Shown here one piece after another: positions 34,309-42,636 of a stretch of DNA of 64,000 nucleotides (within the stretch, counting starts at the first letter, position 1; each line of letters opens with the position of its first letter). This stretch comes from Lachnospiraceae bacterium KGMB03038 (GTDB taxonomy: Bacteria; Bacillota; Clostridia; Lachnospirales; Lachnospiraceae). A model generated the notes under the pieces. It was not told where the DNA came from and made no database searches. It saw only the letters and a program-made list of their open reading frames with translations. The DNA is taken from NCBI GenBank assembly GCA_007361935.1, contig CP041667.1, positions 2,756,501 through 2,820,500 on the forward strand, in the 5' to 3' direction. Made by a program: the position numbers and the translations under genes.

Positions 34309-36267
34309 TTACGCGAATCTGATGATCGGGGTCTCTCCCGCCACAGCGTCCATTCCTGAAAGATATTCGGCGCTGCCCGCTTCTCCTTCTTCCGTCACAA
34401 TAAACACGGTCACAGAAGGATGGCCCGCCGCGCGGATCTTTTCTTTATCAAAGCGGATCAGCGGCTGGCCTTCCTTGACCTGCTGCCCTTGTTCCACCAA
34501 AAGCTCAAAGCCGTCTCCTCCCATGTCTACCGTATCGATGCCGACATGGATCAAAAGTTCCGCGCCGTTGGCAAATACCAGGCCGCAGGCATGTCCGGTA
34601 TCCGCCATGACCACGCCCACCGTGGCGTCTCCCGGCGCGACTACTGTATCATTCTCCGGCTCAATGGCGACTCCTTCTCCCATCACACACTGAGAGAAGA
34701 CCTCGTCTGGTACTTCACTGATGGGAATCACCTTTCCCGTCAGCCCTGCTTTCAGCTCTGTGACCCCGGTTGGCGTTTCCTGTTCTTTTTCATCCTGCTC
34801 TTCCGCTTCTTTCTCTTTTATGTCAGCTTCTTCGCCAAACAAGTCCGCTTTGGACAGTTTCGCCTTCCCCACCATAAAAGTAAGGATAAACGGGACCACG
34901 ACGGCAGTCAGCATGGCAAGGGCAAAGACCAGGTAATACTGAGGCACGATCGAAAGAATCCCCGGCAAGCCGCCGACGCCGATACTTAAAGCCTGGACTC
35001 CAAATCCCACGGAGATCACAGCCGCGCAGGCCGATCCGACCATCCCGCAGAACAGAGGAAATCCGTATCTCAAATTCACGCCGAACAACGCCGGCTCTGT
35101 AACCCCCAGATAGCAGGAGATACATGCCGGTACATTTACCTGCTGAGCGCGCTCATTCTTCTTCTGCAATACGCTCATCGCTAAAACCGCGGAACCCTGG
35201 GCAATATTGCTCAATGCGATCATCGGCCATAAGATCGTAGTCTGGGTGGGTGTAGACGCGATCAGCTGGCTGTCAATGGCATTGGTCATATGATGCAGCC
35301 CCGTCATGACTACGGGAGCGTACAGAAAGCCAAAGATCCCCGCGAATATAAAACGAAAATCCGAAGTCAGACCTGCGTAGACCACGTCCGCGATCGCGTT
35401 TCCGATGGTCCAGCCGACAGGGCCAACGACCATATGTGCGATGAATACCGCCGGTACCAGCGAGCAAAAGGGAACCACGATCATACTGACTACCGCCGGG
35501 CAGATCTTACGGAAGAATTTCTCCAGATATACCAGGACAAATCCTGCCAGCATAGCCGCGATTACCTGGCCCTGATATCCGATCATTTGAACCTTGGCAA
35601 ACCCAAAGTCCCAAACCGGAATCTGATCCGCCGGAGTGGAAGCCACATCAAATCCATTCAGGAGCTGAGAAGAAACCAAGGTCAATCCCAAGATGATCCC
35701 AAGGATCTGCGTTGTCCCCATCTTCTTCGTGATAGACCACACGATATCTACCGGAAGCAACCAGAATACCGCCTCTCCGATCAGCCAAAGGAAGCTGTCA
35801 ACACCTGCCCAGAATTGAGAAATATCTACTAATGTTTTGGTCCCGTTTTCAAAAAACGCGATGCTGTCGATCACATTGCGGAAGCCCAGCACAAGACCTC
35901 CGCATATCAGCGCGGGGATGATGGGCGCGAAAATCTCTCCCAGATTGCTCATCAGGCGCTGAAGCCAACTCTGATTTGTTTTGGCCGCCTGCTTGGCCGC
36001 CTCCTTACTGACCCCTTCGACTCCCGCGTATGCTGTAAATTCGTTATAGAAGGTAGATACGTCATTCCCGATGATCACCTGATACTGTCCGGCCTGGGTA
36101 AAGGTACCCTTGACCGCCTTAATCTTCTCGATTGCCTTGGTATCTGCTTTCTTCTCATCCACCAGAACGAATCTCATTCTTGTCATACAGTGGGATACCG
36201 CTGAAATATTTTCTTTCCCGCCGATCAGTTTCAGCAGTTCTTGTACATCTTCCGTGTACCTTGCCAT
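34309..36267 (-). CDS. treP: PTS trehalose-type EIIBCA transporter
   Basis: 652 residues. EIIB (1-90) has the phospho-Cys in AVSHCMTRMRF. EIIC (about 105-460) has 8-10 membrane segments. After an acidic linker (EKEAEEQDEKEQ) comes a glucose-type EIIA with the active His in LLIHVGIDTV and a supporting His in TGHACGL. The fused EIIA means no separate Crr is needed, unlike E. coli TreB. Trehalose specificity is inferred from treC and treR; a sucrose-type relative cannot be excluded. AGGAGG lies before the ATG. Confidence 0.9.
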   Translation of the reverse strand: MARYTEDVQELLKLIGGKENISAVSHCMTRMRFVLVDEKKADTKAIEKIKAVKGTFTQAGQYQVIIGNDVSTFYNEFTAYAGVEGVSKEAAKQAAKTNQSWLQRLMSNLGEIFAPIIPALICGGLVLGFRNVIDSIAFFENGTKTLVDISQFWAGVDSFLWLIGEAVFWLLPVDIVWSITKKMGTTQILGIILGLTLVSSQLLNGFDVASTPADQIPVWDFGFAKVQMIGYQGQVIAAMLAGFVLVYLEKFFRKICPAVVSMIVVPFCSLVPAVFIAHMVVGPVGWTIGNAIADVVYAGLTSDFRFIFAGIFGFLYAPVVMTGLHHMTNAIDSQLIASTPTQTTILWPMIALSNIAQGSAVLAMSVLQKKNERAQQVNVPACISCYLGVTEPALFGVNLRYGFPLFCGMVGSACAAVISVGFGVQALSIGVGGLPGILSIVPQYYLVFALAMLTAVVVPFILTFMVGKAKLSKADLFGEEADIKEKEAEEQDEKEQETPTGVTELKAGLTGKVIPISEVPDEVFSQCVMGEGVAIEPENDTVVAPGDATVGVVMADTGHACGLVFANGAELLIHVGIDTVDMGGDGFELLVEQGQQVKEGQPLIRFDKEKIRAAGHPSVTVFIVTEEGEAGSAEYLSGMDAVAGETPIIRFA

Positions 36268-36295
36268 GTTTGTGCCTCCTACATGATTCCTTTAG

Positions 36296-36309
36296 CTTGT
36301 TTAAACAAG
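36296..36309. promoter_or_regulatory. TreR operator 1
   Basis: CTTGTTTAAACAAG, a perfect palindrome covering the start of transcription of the treP-treC operon. Confidence 0.8.
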
Positions 36310-36312
36310 TAG

Positions 36313-36341
36313 AATATAGCACACTTGTTTAAACATGTCAA
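36313..36341 (-). promoter_or_regulatory. Promoter of treP-treC
   Basis: Minus strand TTGACA (36341-36336), 17-base spacer, TATATT (36318-36313). Operator 2 sits in the spacer and operator 1 just downstream, so binding of TreR would exclude polymerase. Confidence 0.85.
36323..36338. promoter_or_regulatory. TreR operator 2
   Basis: ACTTGTTTAAACATGT, one mismatch pair from a perfect palindrome. Its centre is 28 bp from operator 1. Confidence 0.8.
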
Positions 36342-36350
36342 CGCATTTCC

Positions 36351-36378
36351 TTGACTTTTCCGCTAATCTCTTTATAAT
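36351..36378 (+). promoter_or_regulatory. Promoter of treR
   Basis: TTGACT (36351-36356), 16-base spacer, TATAAT (36373-36378), divergent from and only 10 bases away from the treP promoter. Confidence 0.8.
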
Positions 36379-36388
36379 AAAATCAGAA

Positions 36389-36404
36389 AGATGTTTAAAC
36401 AAGT
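36389..36404. promoter_or_regulatory. TreR operator 3
   Basis: Contains TGTTTAAACA and AAACAAGT, the same half-sites as operators 1 and 2, just downstream of the treR -10 box. It predicts autorepression. Confidence 0.75.
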
Positions 36405-36433
36405 AACCCTCACGAAAGACAGGTCGAAGCATT

Positions 36434-37171
36434 ATGCCAAAAGCAAAATATAATGAGATCTATCGGGATCTGAAGCAAAAAATAGAAAATGAGGAATATG
36501 CCTATCAGGATCTTCTTCCATCGGAACACTCTCTGGTGGCCGCCTATGGATGTTCCAGAAATACGATCCGCCGGGCCGTCGCTCAGTTAGTAGCCGATGG
36601 ATATGTACAAAGTATCCAGGGAAAAGGGGTCCGCAATATCTATCTCCCGGTAGCGCCTACCTATTACACCATCGGAGGAATCGAATCCTTCCACGAGGCT
36701 TCCAGACGCAACCATCAGAAAGGCCGGACACGGGTCCTGCAATTCATAGAATTGACAGCGGATGACAAAATCGCACGCCAGACCGGCTTTGAAAAAGGGG
36801 ATGAATTATATTATATCCAAAGACTCCATTATTTAGACGAAAAGCCGCTGATCCTGAACCACAATTATTTTCTTAAAAGCGCGGTTCCTGGGCTGACTAA
36901 AGAAATCGCGGAACACTCGATCTACGACTATCTGGAAAACACCCTTCATATGACCATCGTAAATAGCAAACGAGTCGTAACGGTTATGAAGATCACGCAG
37001 ATCGATGAGAAATATTTGGAATTAGATGTAAATGATTATAACTGTATGGCCGTGATCTCAAGTCAGACCTACAACAGCGATGGGATCATGTTTGAATATA
37101 CCCAGTCCCGCCATCGGCCGGATTATTTCCGTTTCCAGGACAATGCCGTCCGAAAAGCGCCGATTGCCTGA
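36434..37171 (+). CDS. treR: Trehalose operon repressor, GntR/UTRA family
   Basis: 245 residues. An N-terminal GntR winged helix (LLPSEHSLVAAYGCSRNTIRR, about residues 25-46, then the wing GKGVRNIYL) and a C-terminal UTRA effector domain of the TreR type. It should bind the three TTGTTTAAACAA-like operators in the divergent region and release on trehalose 6-phosphate, as in B. subtilis. Its stop lies within the first arm of the following hairpin. Confidence 0.9.
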   Translation: MPKAKYNEIYRDLKQKIENEEYAYQDLLPSEHSLVAAYGCSRNTIRRAVAQLVADGYVQSIQGKGVRNIYLPVAPTYYTIGGIESFHEASRRNHQKGRTRVLQFIELTADDKIARQTGFEKGDELYYIQRLHYLDEKPLILNHNYFLKSAVPGLTKEIAEHSIYDYLENTLHMTIVNSKRVVTVMKITQIDEKYLELDVNDYNCMAVISSQTYNSDGIMFEYTQSRHRPDYFRFQDNAVRKAPIA

Positions 37172-37206
37172 ACGCGGGAGCAGTTTGCTTCTGCGTTCAG
37201 GCAATC
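37162..37206. terminator. Hairpin at the end of treR
   Basis: GATTGCCTGAACGC pairs perfectly with GCGTTCAGGCAATC across 17 bases and overlaps the treR stop codon. There is no strong T-run. Confidence 0.65.
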
Positions 37207-37217
37207 TTAAGGTTACA

Positions 37218-37322
37218 TTACACTCCATATCTATCAGTTTCCTGCCAGAATTGCTTCATATAGTTCTCTGTCTCTTCTTTGGTAAGCTGATGCTTTTCCT
37301 GGTCAAAGCCCTCCAGCACCAT
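37218..37322 (-). CDS. Small 34-residue protein gene beside lgt
   Basis: MVLEGFDQEKHQLTKEETEN followed by 14 more residues, soluble, acidic and helical. GGAGGTG sits 6 bases before the ATG, an excellent ribosome site. It lies 34 bases after the lgt stop on the same strand, so it is probably the second gene of an lgt operon. I do not recognise a family. The codon use and the site argue that it is real. Confidence 0.55.
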   Translation of the reverse strand: MVLEGFDQEKHQLTKEETENYMKQFWQETDRYGV

Positions 37323-37356
37323 CTGTATCACCTCCGCTTTTTGTTCTCACTTCCTT

Positions 37357-38133
37357 TTATAAATCGTTCAAACTGGAATCTTTCTCCCTCGTCAGCTTTC
37401 CGCTGGCCCACACCAGCAAAAGGAGTCCCGCCGCCAGGATGAAGATGGAGATAAACTGAGAGGTACTTAAGATTCCAACACTTCCCCGCTCCAGGTCTCC
37501 GCGGAAGAATTCCAGAATGAATCTTCCGATACTGTAGAAAATAAGATAACAGCCTGCCACCACCCGGTCTTTCTTGGTATGCCGGGCGATCAGACAGAGA
37601 ACAAAGCAGTTTAAGAAATCCAGCAGGCTGGAATAGATCTGTGTAGGAATCAAGGCTACACCATTGGGAGCAAAATCTGAGTTCTGAAAGGTAATCGACA
37701 AGGCCGATGCCGTCTCTTTTCCGTAACAGCAGCCTGCCAGCAGGCAGCCGATCCGTCCGAAACCCTGAGCCAGAGCAATAGACGGTGCCACCAGGTCAAA
37801 AAACTTCCAGAAGTTTTCTTTCTTTATCCGGCACGCAATATACCCGGCCAGTACCCCTCCGATGATCCCGCCGTATACTACAAATCCCTCCTCCAGAAGA
37901 AAAGCTGGATCTTTCAGGATTTTATCCAGGATCGTCAGATAATAACAGACCTTCGCTCCCAGAAGGCCAAAGATCAGGGAGCTGAAGAAAAGTATATAGA
38001 CCATGTCCGTATTCATATCCCGTTTCTTCGCCCGGTACTCTGTCATAAGATAGGCCGCGGCAAATCCAATGCCGATCATCAGACCATATCCATGTATCGT
38101 AAATTTACCGATGGTAATGATATCGTTATGCAT
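37357..38133 (-). CDS. lgt: Prolipoprotein diacylglyceryl transferase
   Basis: 258 residues, seven membrane segments. Transfers diacylglyceryl from phosphatidylglycerol to the lipobox Cys of prelipoproteins. The conserved YGGIIGG (family HGG region) and the arginine segment AQGFGRIGCLLAGCCYG are present. The latter variant with CLLAGCC in place of GNFxNxE occurs in a clostridial subgroup. HGYGLMIGIGF near the N-terminus contains the essential His. A paralogue elsewhere is possible. Confidence 0.85.
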   Translation of the reverse strand: MHNDIITIGKFTIHGYGLMIGIGFAAAYLMTEYRAKKRDMNTDMVYILFFSSLIFGLLGAKVCYYLTILDKILKDPAFLLEEGFVVYGGIIGGVLAGYIACRIKKENFWKFFDLVAPSIALAQGFGRIGCLLAGCCYGKETASALSITFQNSDFAPNGVALIPTQIYSSLLDFLNCFVLCLIARHTKKDRVVAGCYLIFYSIGRFILEFFRGDLERGSVGILSTSQFISIFILAAGLLLLVWASGKLTREKDSSLNDL

Positions 38134-38243
38134 AGTTTCTCTCCTGTCTATTCGTCTGCTTTTCTAACTATATCATATTTATCAGCGATTAAAAACCCCA
38201 AATCTGACCAGACGAAAACCGGGAACCGTTTCTGACAGAAAAG

Positions 38244-38278
38244 CAAAAGAGACCGCAGAACTTTGCAGTCTCTTTGTA
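38244..38278 (-). terminator. Terminator of the aminotransferase gene
   Basis: AAAGAGAC pairs with GTCTCTTT with an inner GCA/TGC extension. The minus-strand side ends in four Ts and is just 5 bases past the stop. Confidence 0.75.
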
Positions 38279-38282
38279 TTTA

Positions 38283-39515
38283 TTATTTTGCCTCTTTCTC
38301 GTAAACATCCATAGCCGCCTGAACAGCCTCGCCAGTGGATACCTTTACGCCATTTCTCTTCATGACCGCTTCCAGCGCTCCCAGAAGAAGGAGAATATTT
38401 CTCTTCTGGCTGGAGTAGCCCATATTTCCGATTCTTAAGATCTTGCCATCCAGCGGTCCGAAAGATGTTGCGATCTCAATGCCAAACTCATTCAGAAGCA
38501 TTCCGCGGATCGCTTTGCCGTCTGCCCCTTCTGGAATGTTGATCGCGGTTACCACCGGCATCTTATGCTCCAGGTCTCCAAAGATGGTAAGCCCCATCGC
38601 TTTCAGCCCCGCAACAAGGGCTTTGTCATTCAGACGGTGTCTTGCGAAACGGACTTCCAAAGTCTCATCTACGATACACCGCAGTGCCTCATGAACGGCG
38701 TACTGCATACTGGTCGCTTCCGTATGGTGATTCAGTCTCCTTGGGCTCCAGTAATCCTCCAACTGTCCAAGATCCAGGTAGTTGCTTGGGATTCCAGGCA
38801 GCTTTCCATCCACATCATCTTCGGTACGGATTCCCTTCTCCACACGTTTTCTCTTTTTTACGATTTCTTCAATCTGCTGGTTATAGGTGATCAGCGCAGA
38901 TCCTGACGGCGCGGAGATACATTTCTGGGTTCCGGAAATGCAGGCGGACAGCTTCCACTCGTCTACATTAACCTCTGTTCCTCCCAGCGTAGCTACCGCA
39001 TCTACGATCAGCAGTACGCCGTGTCTTTCACAGATCTCGCCGATTTCTTTCAAGGGCTGCATCATAGAAGTGGAGGTCTCCCCATGGATGCAGGCTACCG
39101 CCTTATAGCTGTCTTTCTTCAGCGCATCTTCAATTTCCTGCGGGTCGAATACTGTTCCCCAATCTTTCTCCAGCAGTGTGATCTTAGCTCCGCATCTCTC
39201 CAGAATCTCAGCCAGCAGATAGCCAAATCTTCCAAATGCCGGAATCAGCACCTTATCCCCAGGACAGATCGCTCCCGTCAGCACCGTCTCCAAACCGCCT
39301 CTGGATGTGGTATCTACTACATAAGTCTGGTGATTCTGAGTCTGGAATACATACCGCTCCATCTCCATCGTTTCATTCATAAGCGCCGTAAACTCCGGAT
39401 CAAACTGGCCCAGGATATGGGCGCTCATTGCCCGGAGTACTCTCGGATCTGACTCTACCGGTCCTGGCGTCATCAAGGTACGCGGAGAAGGATTGATCTC
39501 TTTAAATTGTTTCAT
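38283..39515 (-). CDS. Class V PLP aminotransferase, alanine/serine/ureidoglycine-glyoxylate type
   Basis: 410 residues. The PLP lysine is in SGTQKCISAPSG, and VDAVATLGG holds the cofactor Asp. The N-terminal MTPGPVESDPRVLRAM is the substrate loop of the AGXT/PucG family. Family members make glycine from glyoxylate with alanine, serine or (S)-ureidoglycine as donor. No purine-degradation gene is adjacent, so the donor is open. Monocistronic, with terminators on both sides. Confidence 0.88.
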   Translation of the reverse strand: MKQFKEINPSPRTLMTPGPVESDPRVLRAMSAHILGQFDPEFTALMNETMEMERYVFQTQNHQTYVVDTTSRGGLETVLTGAICPGDKVLIPAFGRFGYLLAEILERCGAKITLLEKDWGTVFDPQEIEDALKKDSYKAVACIHGETSTSMMQPLKEIGEICERHGVLLIVDAVATLGGTEVNVDEWKLSACISGTQKCISAPSGSALITYNQQIEEIVKKRKRVEKGIRTEDDVDGKLPGIPSNYLDLGQLEDYWSPRRLNHHTEATSMQYAVHEALRCIVDETLEVRFARHRLNDKALVAGLKAMGLTIFGDLEHKMPVVTAINIPEGADGKAIRGMLLNEFGIEIATSFGPLDGKILRIGNMGYSSQKRNILLLLGALEAVMKRNGVKVSTGEAVQAAMDVYEKEAK

Positions 39516-39571
39516 ATTCTTTCACTCCTGTCTGTACTCTTTCTATTGTTGTATATCTTTCCCCAAAAGGC

Positions 39572-39610
39572 AGAAAAGTTCCAGGGATATTCCGTCCTTG
39601 GAACTTTTCT
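39572..39610. terminator. Terminator of the sugar-type ABC operon
   Basis: AGAAAAGTTCCA pairs with TGGAACTTTTCT around a 15-base loop. It lies between the ABC operon's last gene and the aminotransferase gene. Confidence 0.85.
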
Positions 39611-39654
39611 TCACGGTGTACTATTATAAGAGGTTTTCTCTTATTTGGCAAGAG

Positions 39655-40683
39655 TTAAAAATCGTAATCGTCTACATTATCCTTTGTGAATATCATTGGT
39701 TCATGATAATACAACGTATCTTCGCTTGCCACTTCTACATTATCAAATCCTGGAATCTGCGGATCTTCGCCTGGTGTAAATGTTTCTCCCTCTACCAGAC
39801 GGCCAGCCACTTCAACGGCAAATCCTGCCCACTGACCAGGATCCCATAATACAGACTCCTCGGCTGCTCCGCTTTCAAAAGCAGATTTCGCCATACTTGG
39901 CATGACGCCTCCAGCCACATACACATCTCCAACCTTATCCATGTCCTCAATAGCCTTTGCCGCAGAGGTATACGCCTCTGTAGAAACAGTCAAAATACAT
40001 TTCATATCTGGATAGCGAGTAATCAAATCCTGAGATATCTGATATGCCTTTTGTGTATCCGCATCGCAGGACTCTATTGTCAAAAGTTCCAAATCCGGAT
40101 ATTTTTCTGATGCGTATGCTTTCATATTCTCAATTCTTTTATTCATGAATTCATTAGTAGTCGTTGCGGTAATAATTGCATACTGGCCTTCTTCTCCGAT
40201 CGTGCGGACCATACTGTCTACCCAGTCATTTCCCATCAAAACAAGATCCATCAGGCCTGCATAACAATCTCTGCCTTCTGCCTCACAATCCAAATCCCAT
40301 GTTACCACTTTCATTCCCGCTTCTCTTGCCTTCTTCAGCGCTGGAACCGGAGACGAAGAATCCAGACATGCTACTACCAGCGCATCTGCCTCTCCTTGAT
40401 TTACAATATCCTCAATCATTTGTGACTGCTCTGCCGCATCCTCTGTAGCTGGTCCCACAGAAGTTACTTCATATCCAAGTTCTTTTCCCTTTTCTTCTGC
40501 TCCTTCCGCACCAATAGTGAAATACGGTGTCCCAAGATTTGGAGCCACATATGCAATCTGGATTGAATCTTCTGAGGTTCCGTCACTTTCACTTTCTTGG
40601 GTTTCCGTGTCATTACTCTGGCAGGCCATTAGCCCAACCATACAGCAGCACAACAATACTGCCAGAATACTTCTTTTTTTCAT
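39655..40683 (-). CDS. Sugar/AI-2-type ABC substrate-binding lipoprotein
   Basis: 342 residues. A lipoprotein signal peptide with lipobox LMAC at about residue 21, then a periplasmic-binding fold (IAYVAPNLGTPYFTIGAEGA). The arrangement and sequence type resemble RhaS/LsrB (rhamnose or autoinducer-2 binders) and RbsB. It is the last gene of an operon in the order methyltransferase, ATPase, permease, permease, binding protein, which is the lsrACDB order. The ligand is not readable; the methyltransferase suggests it may be a methylated compound. Confidence 0.88.
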   Translation of the reverse strand: MKKRSILAVLLCCCMVGLMACQSNDTETQESESDGTSEDSIQIAYVAPNLGTPYFTIGAEGAEEKGKELGYEVTSVGPATEDAAEQSQMIEDIVNQGEADALVVACLDSSSPVPALKKAREAGMKVVTWDLDCEAEGRDCYAGLMDLVLMGNDWVDSMVRTIGEEGQYAIITATTTNEFMNKRIENMKAYASEKYPDLELLTIESCDADTQKAYQISQDLITRYPDMKCILTVSTEAYTSAAKAIEDMDKVGDVYVAGGVMPSMAKSAFESGAAEESVLWDPGQWAGFAVEVAGRLVEGETFTPGEDPQIPGFDNVEVASEDTLYYHEPMIFTKDNVDDYDF

Positions 40684-40701
40684 TCGTTTTTCCTCTCTTT
40701 C

Positions 40702-41652
40702 TTATGTCTCTATCTTTTTTCTAATCCCAAGAACAATCAGAAGAATCACACCAATGACTACTTGATGTAGATACCTCGATAATTCCAGGAGATTAAACAC
40801 ATTTGATAAAACGGTATAAATTAAAACACCAATAACAGCGCCATAGATTCTGCCTTTTCCTCCATTTACAGAAATACCGCCAAACACCGCGGCCGACACA
40901 CTTTGCATCACATAGTTATCGGCAAAATCGATCCGGCCCGTCGCCATTCTAGACGTCATAATAACCGCCACCAAAAAAGCCATTACTGAAGAAAACACAT
41001 ATACCCAAAAGGTGCATTTTCTACAAGGAATACCTGAGTAACTGGCCGCCTCATAGCTGCTTCCCAGAAGATAAACCTGCCTTCCATATTTCGTATATTG
41101 AAAAATATACGAAAAAATCACTATCGCCCCTAAAAATATCCAAAACTGAATCGGAACTCCTAACATACTTGTACTATGAAAGATCAAAAAGCCTTCTGGA
41201 AGATCAGAAATGGCATGTCCTTCTGATATCACAGTCCCAATCCCCGTAAACACAGTAGAAGTACCAAGTGTAATGACCATCGGCTGGAGTTGGAACATTC
41301 CAATCAATATGCCATTCAGCACACCGCATGCCAAACTGCACAGAAGCGCCGCGGCTGCCGCCTGCCATATGGGACTTCCCTGCTGAAGCATTGTAGCGAG
41401 AATCACCGAATTTAGCCCGGCCAACGCTCCAATTGACAGGTCAAATCCTCCCGAAATAATACTGGCAGACATACCGAGCACAATAATTCCCAATTCTGCT
41501 GACTGCTTTAAAATCTGTTGGGCATTTTGGAGTCTGAAAAAGCTGTCTGACAAAACTGAAAACACAACGCAGAGAGCGACCAGCAGAATGATCAACGCAG
41601 TCTCATTTTTACTTTTCTTCCATTGTTTTTCTGGATATAATATTTTTTTCAT
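40702..41652 (-). CDS. ABC importer permease (RbsC/LsrD type), second
   Basis: 316 residues, 8-10 membrane segments, with GGFDLSIGALAGLNSV (branched-chain/ribose permease signature) and GGISVNGGKGRIYGAVIGV. The start 41652 has GAGGGAG upstream and lies 8 bases after the first permease stop; the frame open to 41736 overlaps that gene and lacks a site. Two non-identical permeases point to a heterodimeric channel as in LsrCD/RhaPQ. Confidence 0.88.
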   Translation of the reverse strand: MKKILYPEKQWKKSKNETALIILLVALCVVFSVLSDSFFRLQNAQQILKQSAELGIIVLGMSASIISGGFDLSIGALAGLNSVILATMLQQGSPIWQAAAAALLCSLACGVLNGILIGMFQLQPMVITLGTSTVFTGIGTVISEGHAISDLPEGFLIFHSTSMLGVPIQFWIFLGAIVIFSYIFQYTKYGRQVYLLGSSYEAASYSGIPCRKCTFWVYVFSSVMAFLVAVIMTSRMATGRIDFADNYVMQSVSAAVFGGISVNGGKGRIYGAVIGVLIYTVLSNVFNLLELSRYLHQVVIGVILLIVLGIRKKIET

Positions 41653-41660
41653 ATCTCCCT

Positions 41661-42635
41661 CTAATTTCTGCGATCTGCCAGCATAGAAACTACGATCGCG
41701 CTGATGATCACAATCCCTGTCGCCAGATTCTGCCAATACATCGGTACCTTTGTTAAAACTAAAATGTTTCCAATAATGCCTAACAACAGAATTCCAATAG
41801 AGGTTCCAAGAGCTTTAAAAGTTCCTCCATTTAACTTATTTCCTCCTATGATCACTGCGGCGATCAATGTCATCTCATAACCATTGCCCGCGGACGGCTG
41901 TATCGTCCCGATCTGGGCAACGAAAAAAAACGCCGCAATTCCAATAACAGCTCCCCACAGAATAAAAGAAATAAGATAAATCGCCGGAATAAACACGCCG
42001 ATCCGATTTGCATACTCCCTATTATTTCCAACTGCCAAAATCACTCTGCCTAATTTAAAATAGTGAAAAAGAATCATCGTTAACACTAGAAGCAAAATCC
42101 AAACTCCTGTTACAAGCCGTACTCCCATCCAGCTAATGTTTGAAACGGACGTATACCATCTCGGAAGATAAGTCATCCATTCTCCTTCTGTCACCAGATA
42201 TAGTCCTCCACGAATCACACTGAGTGTCCCAAGCGTTACGATCACAGATGGCAATCTCAGAAAAATCACTAAAACACCATTGAATACTCCCAGAGCCATA
42301 CCTGTCCCCACCGCTGTTAATACCAGCAGCCATATAGAACTTTGTCCTACTTCTTCTAGATAGACTGCCAGCTTTGCTGTACAAATTCCTGACACAGCAA
42401 ACTGGGCGCCTACAGAAATATCAATATTCCCTGTTGCCATGATCAGAGTCATCCCGACTCCTAGAATCCCATAGATTGCGTTATTATTTAAAATATTAAC
42501 AAGATTCCCCACTTGAAAAAATTCATCAGTCAGCATTCCTGCCACAGCTCCAAGAGCCAGAATGCAGACCGTCAGCATAATTTCCCTCTGCCATAAGAAT
42601 CTATATTGTTTCGTATGTTCTTGCTTTTTCATCAT
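41661..42635 (-). CDS. ABC importer permease (RbsC/LsrC type), first
   Basis: 324 residues, 8-10 membrane segments, with TGNIDISVGAQFAVSG and IIGGNKLNGGTFKALGTSIG, the family's two signature loops. It follows the ATPase gene by one base. Confidence 0.88.
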   Translation of the reverse strand: MMKKQEHTKQYRFLWQREIMLTVCILALGAVAGMLTDEFFQVGNLVNILNNNAIYGILGVGMTLIMATGNIDISVGAQFAVSGICTAKLAVYLEEVGQSSIWLLVLTAVGTGMALGVFNGVLVIFLRLPSVIVTLGTLSVIRGGLYLVTEGEWMTYLPRWYTSVSNISWMGVRLVTGVWILLLVLTMILFHYFKLGRVILAVGNNREYANRIGVFIPAIYLISFILWGAVIGIAAFFFVAQIGTIQPSAGNGYEMTLIAAVIIGGNKLNGGTFKALGTSIGILLLGIIGNILVLTKVPMYWQNLATGIVIISAIVVSMLADRRN

Positions 42636-42636
42636 T

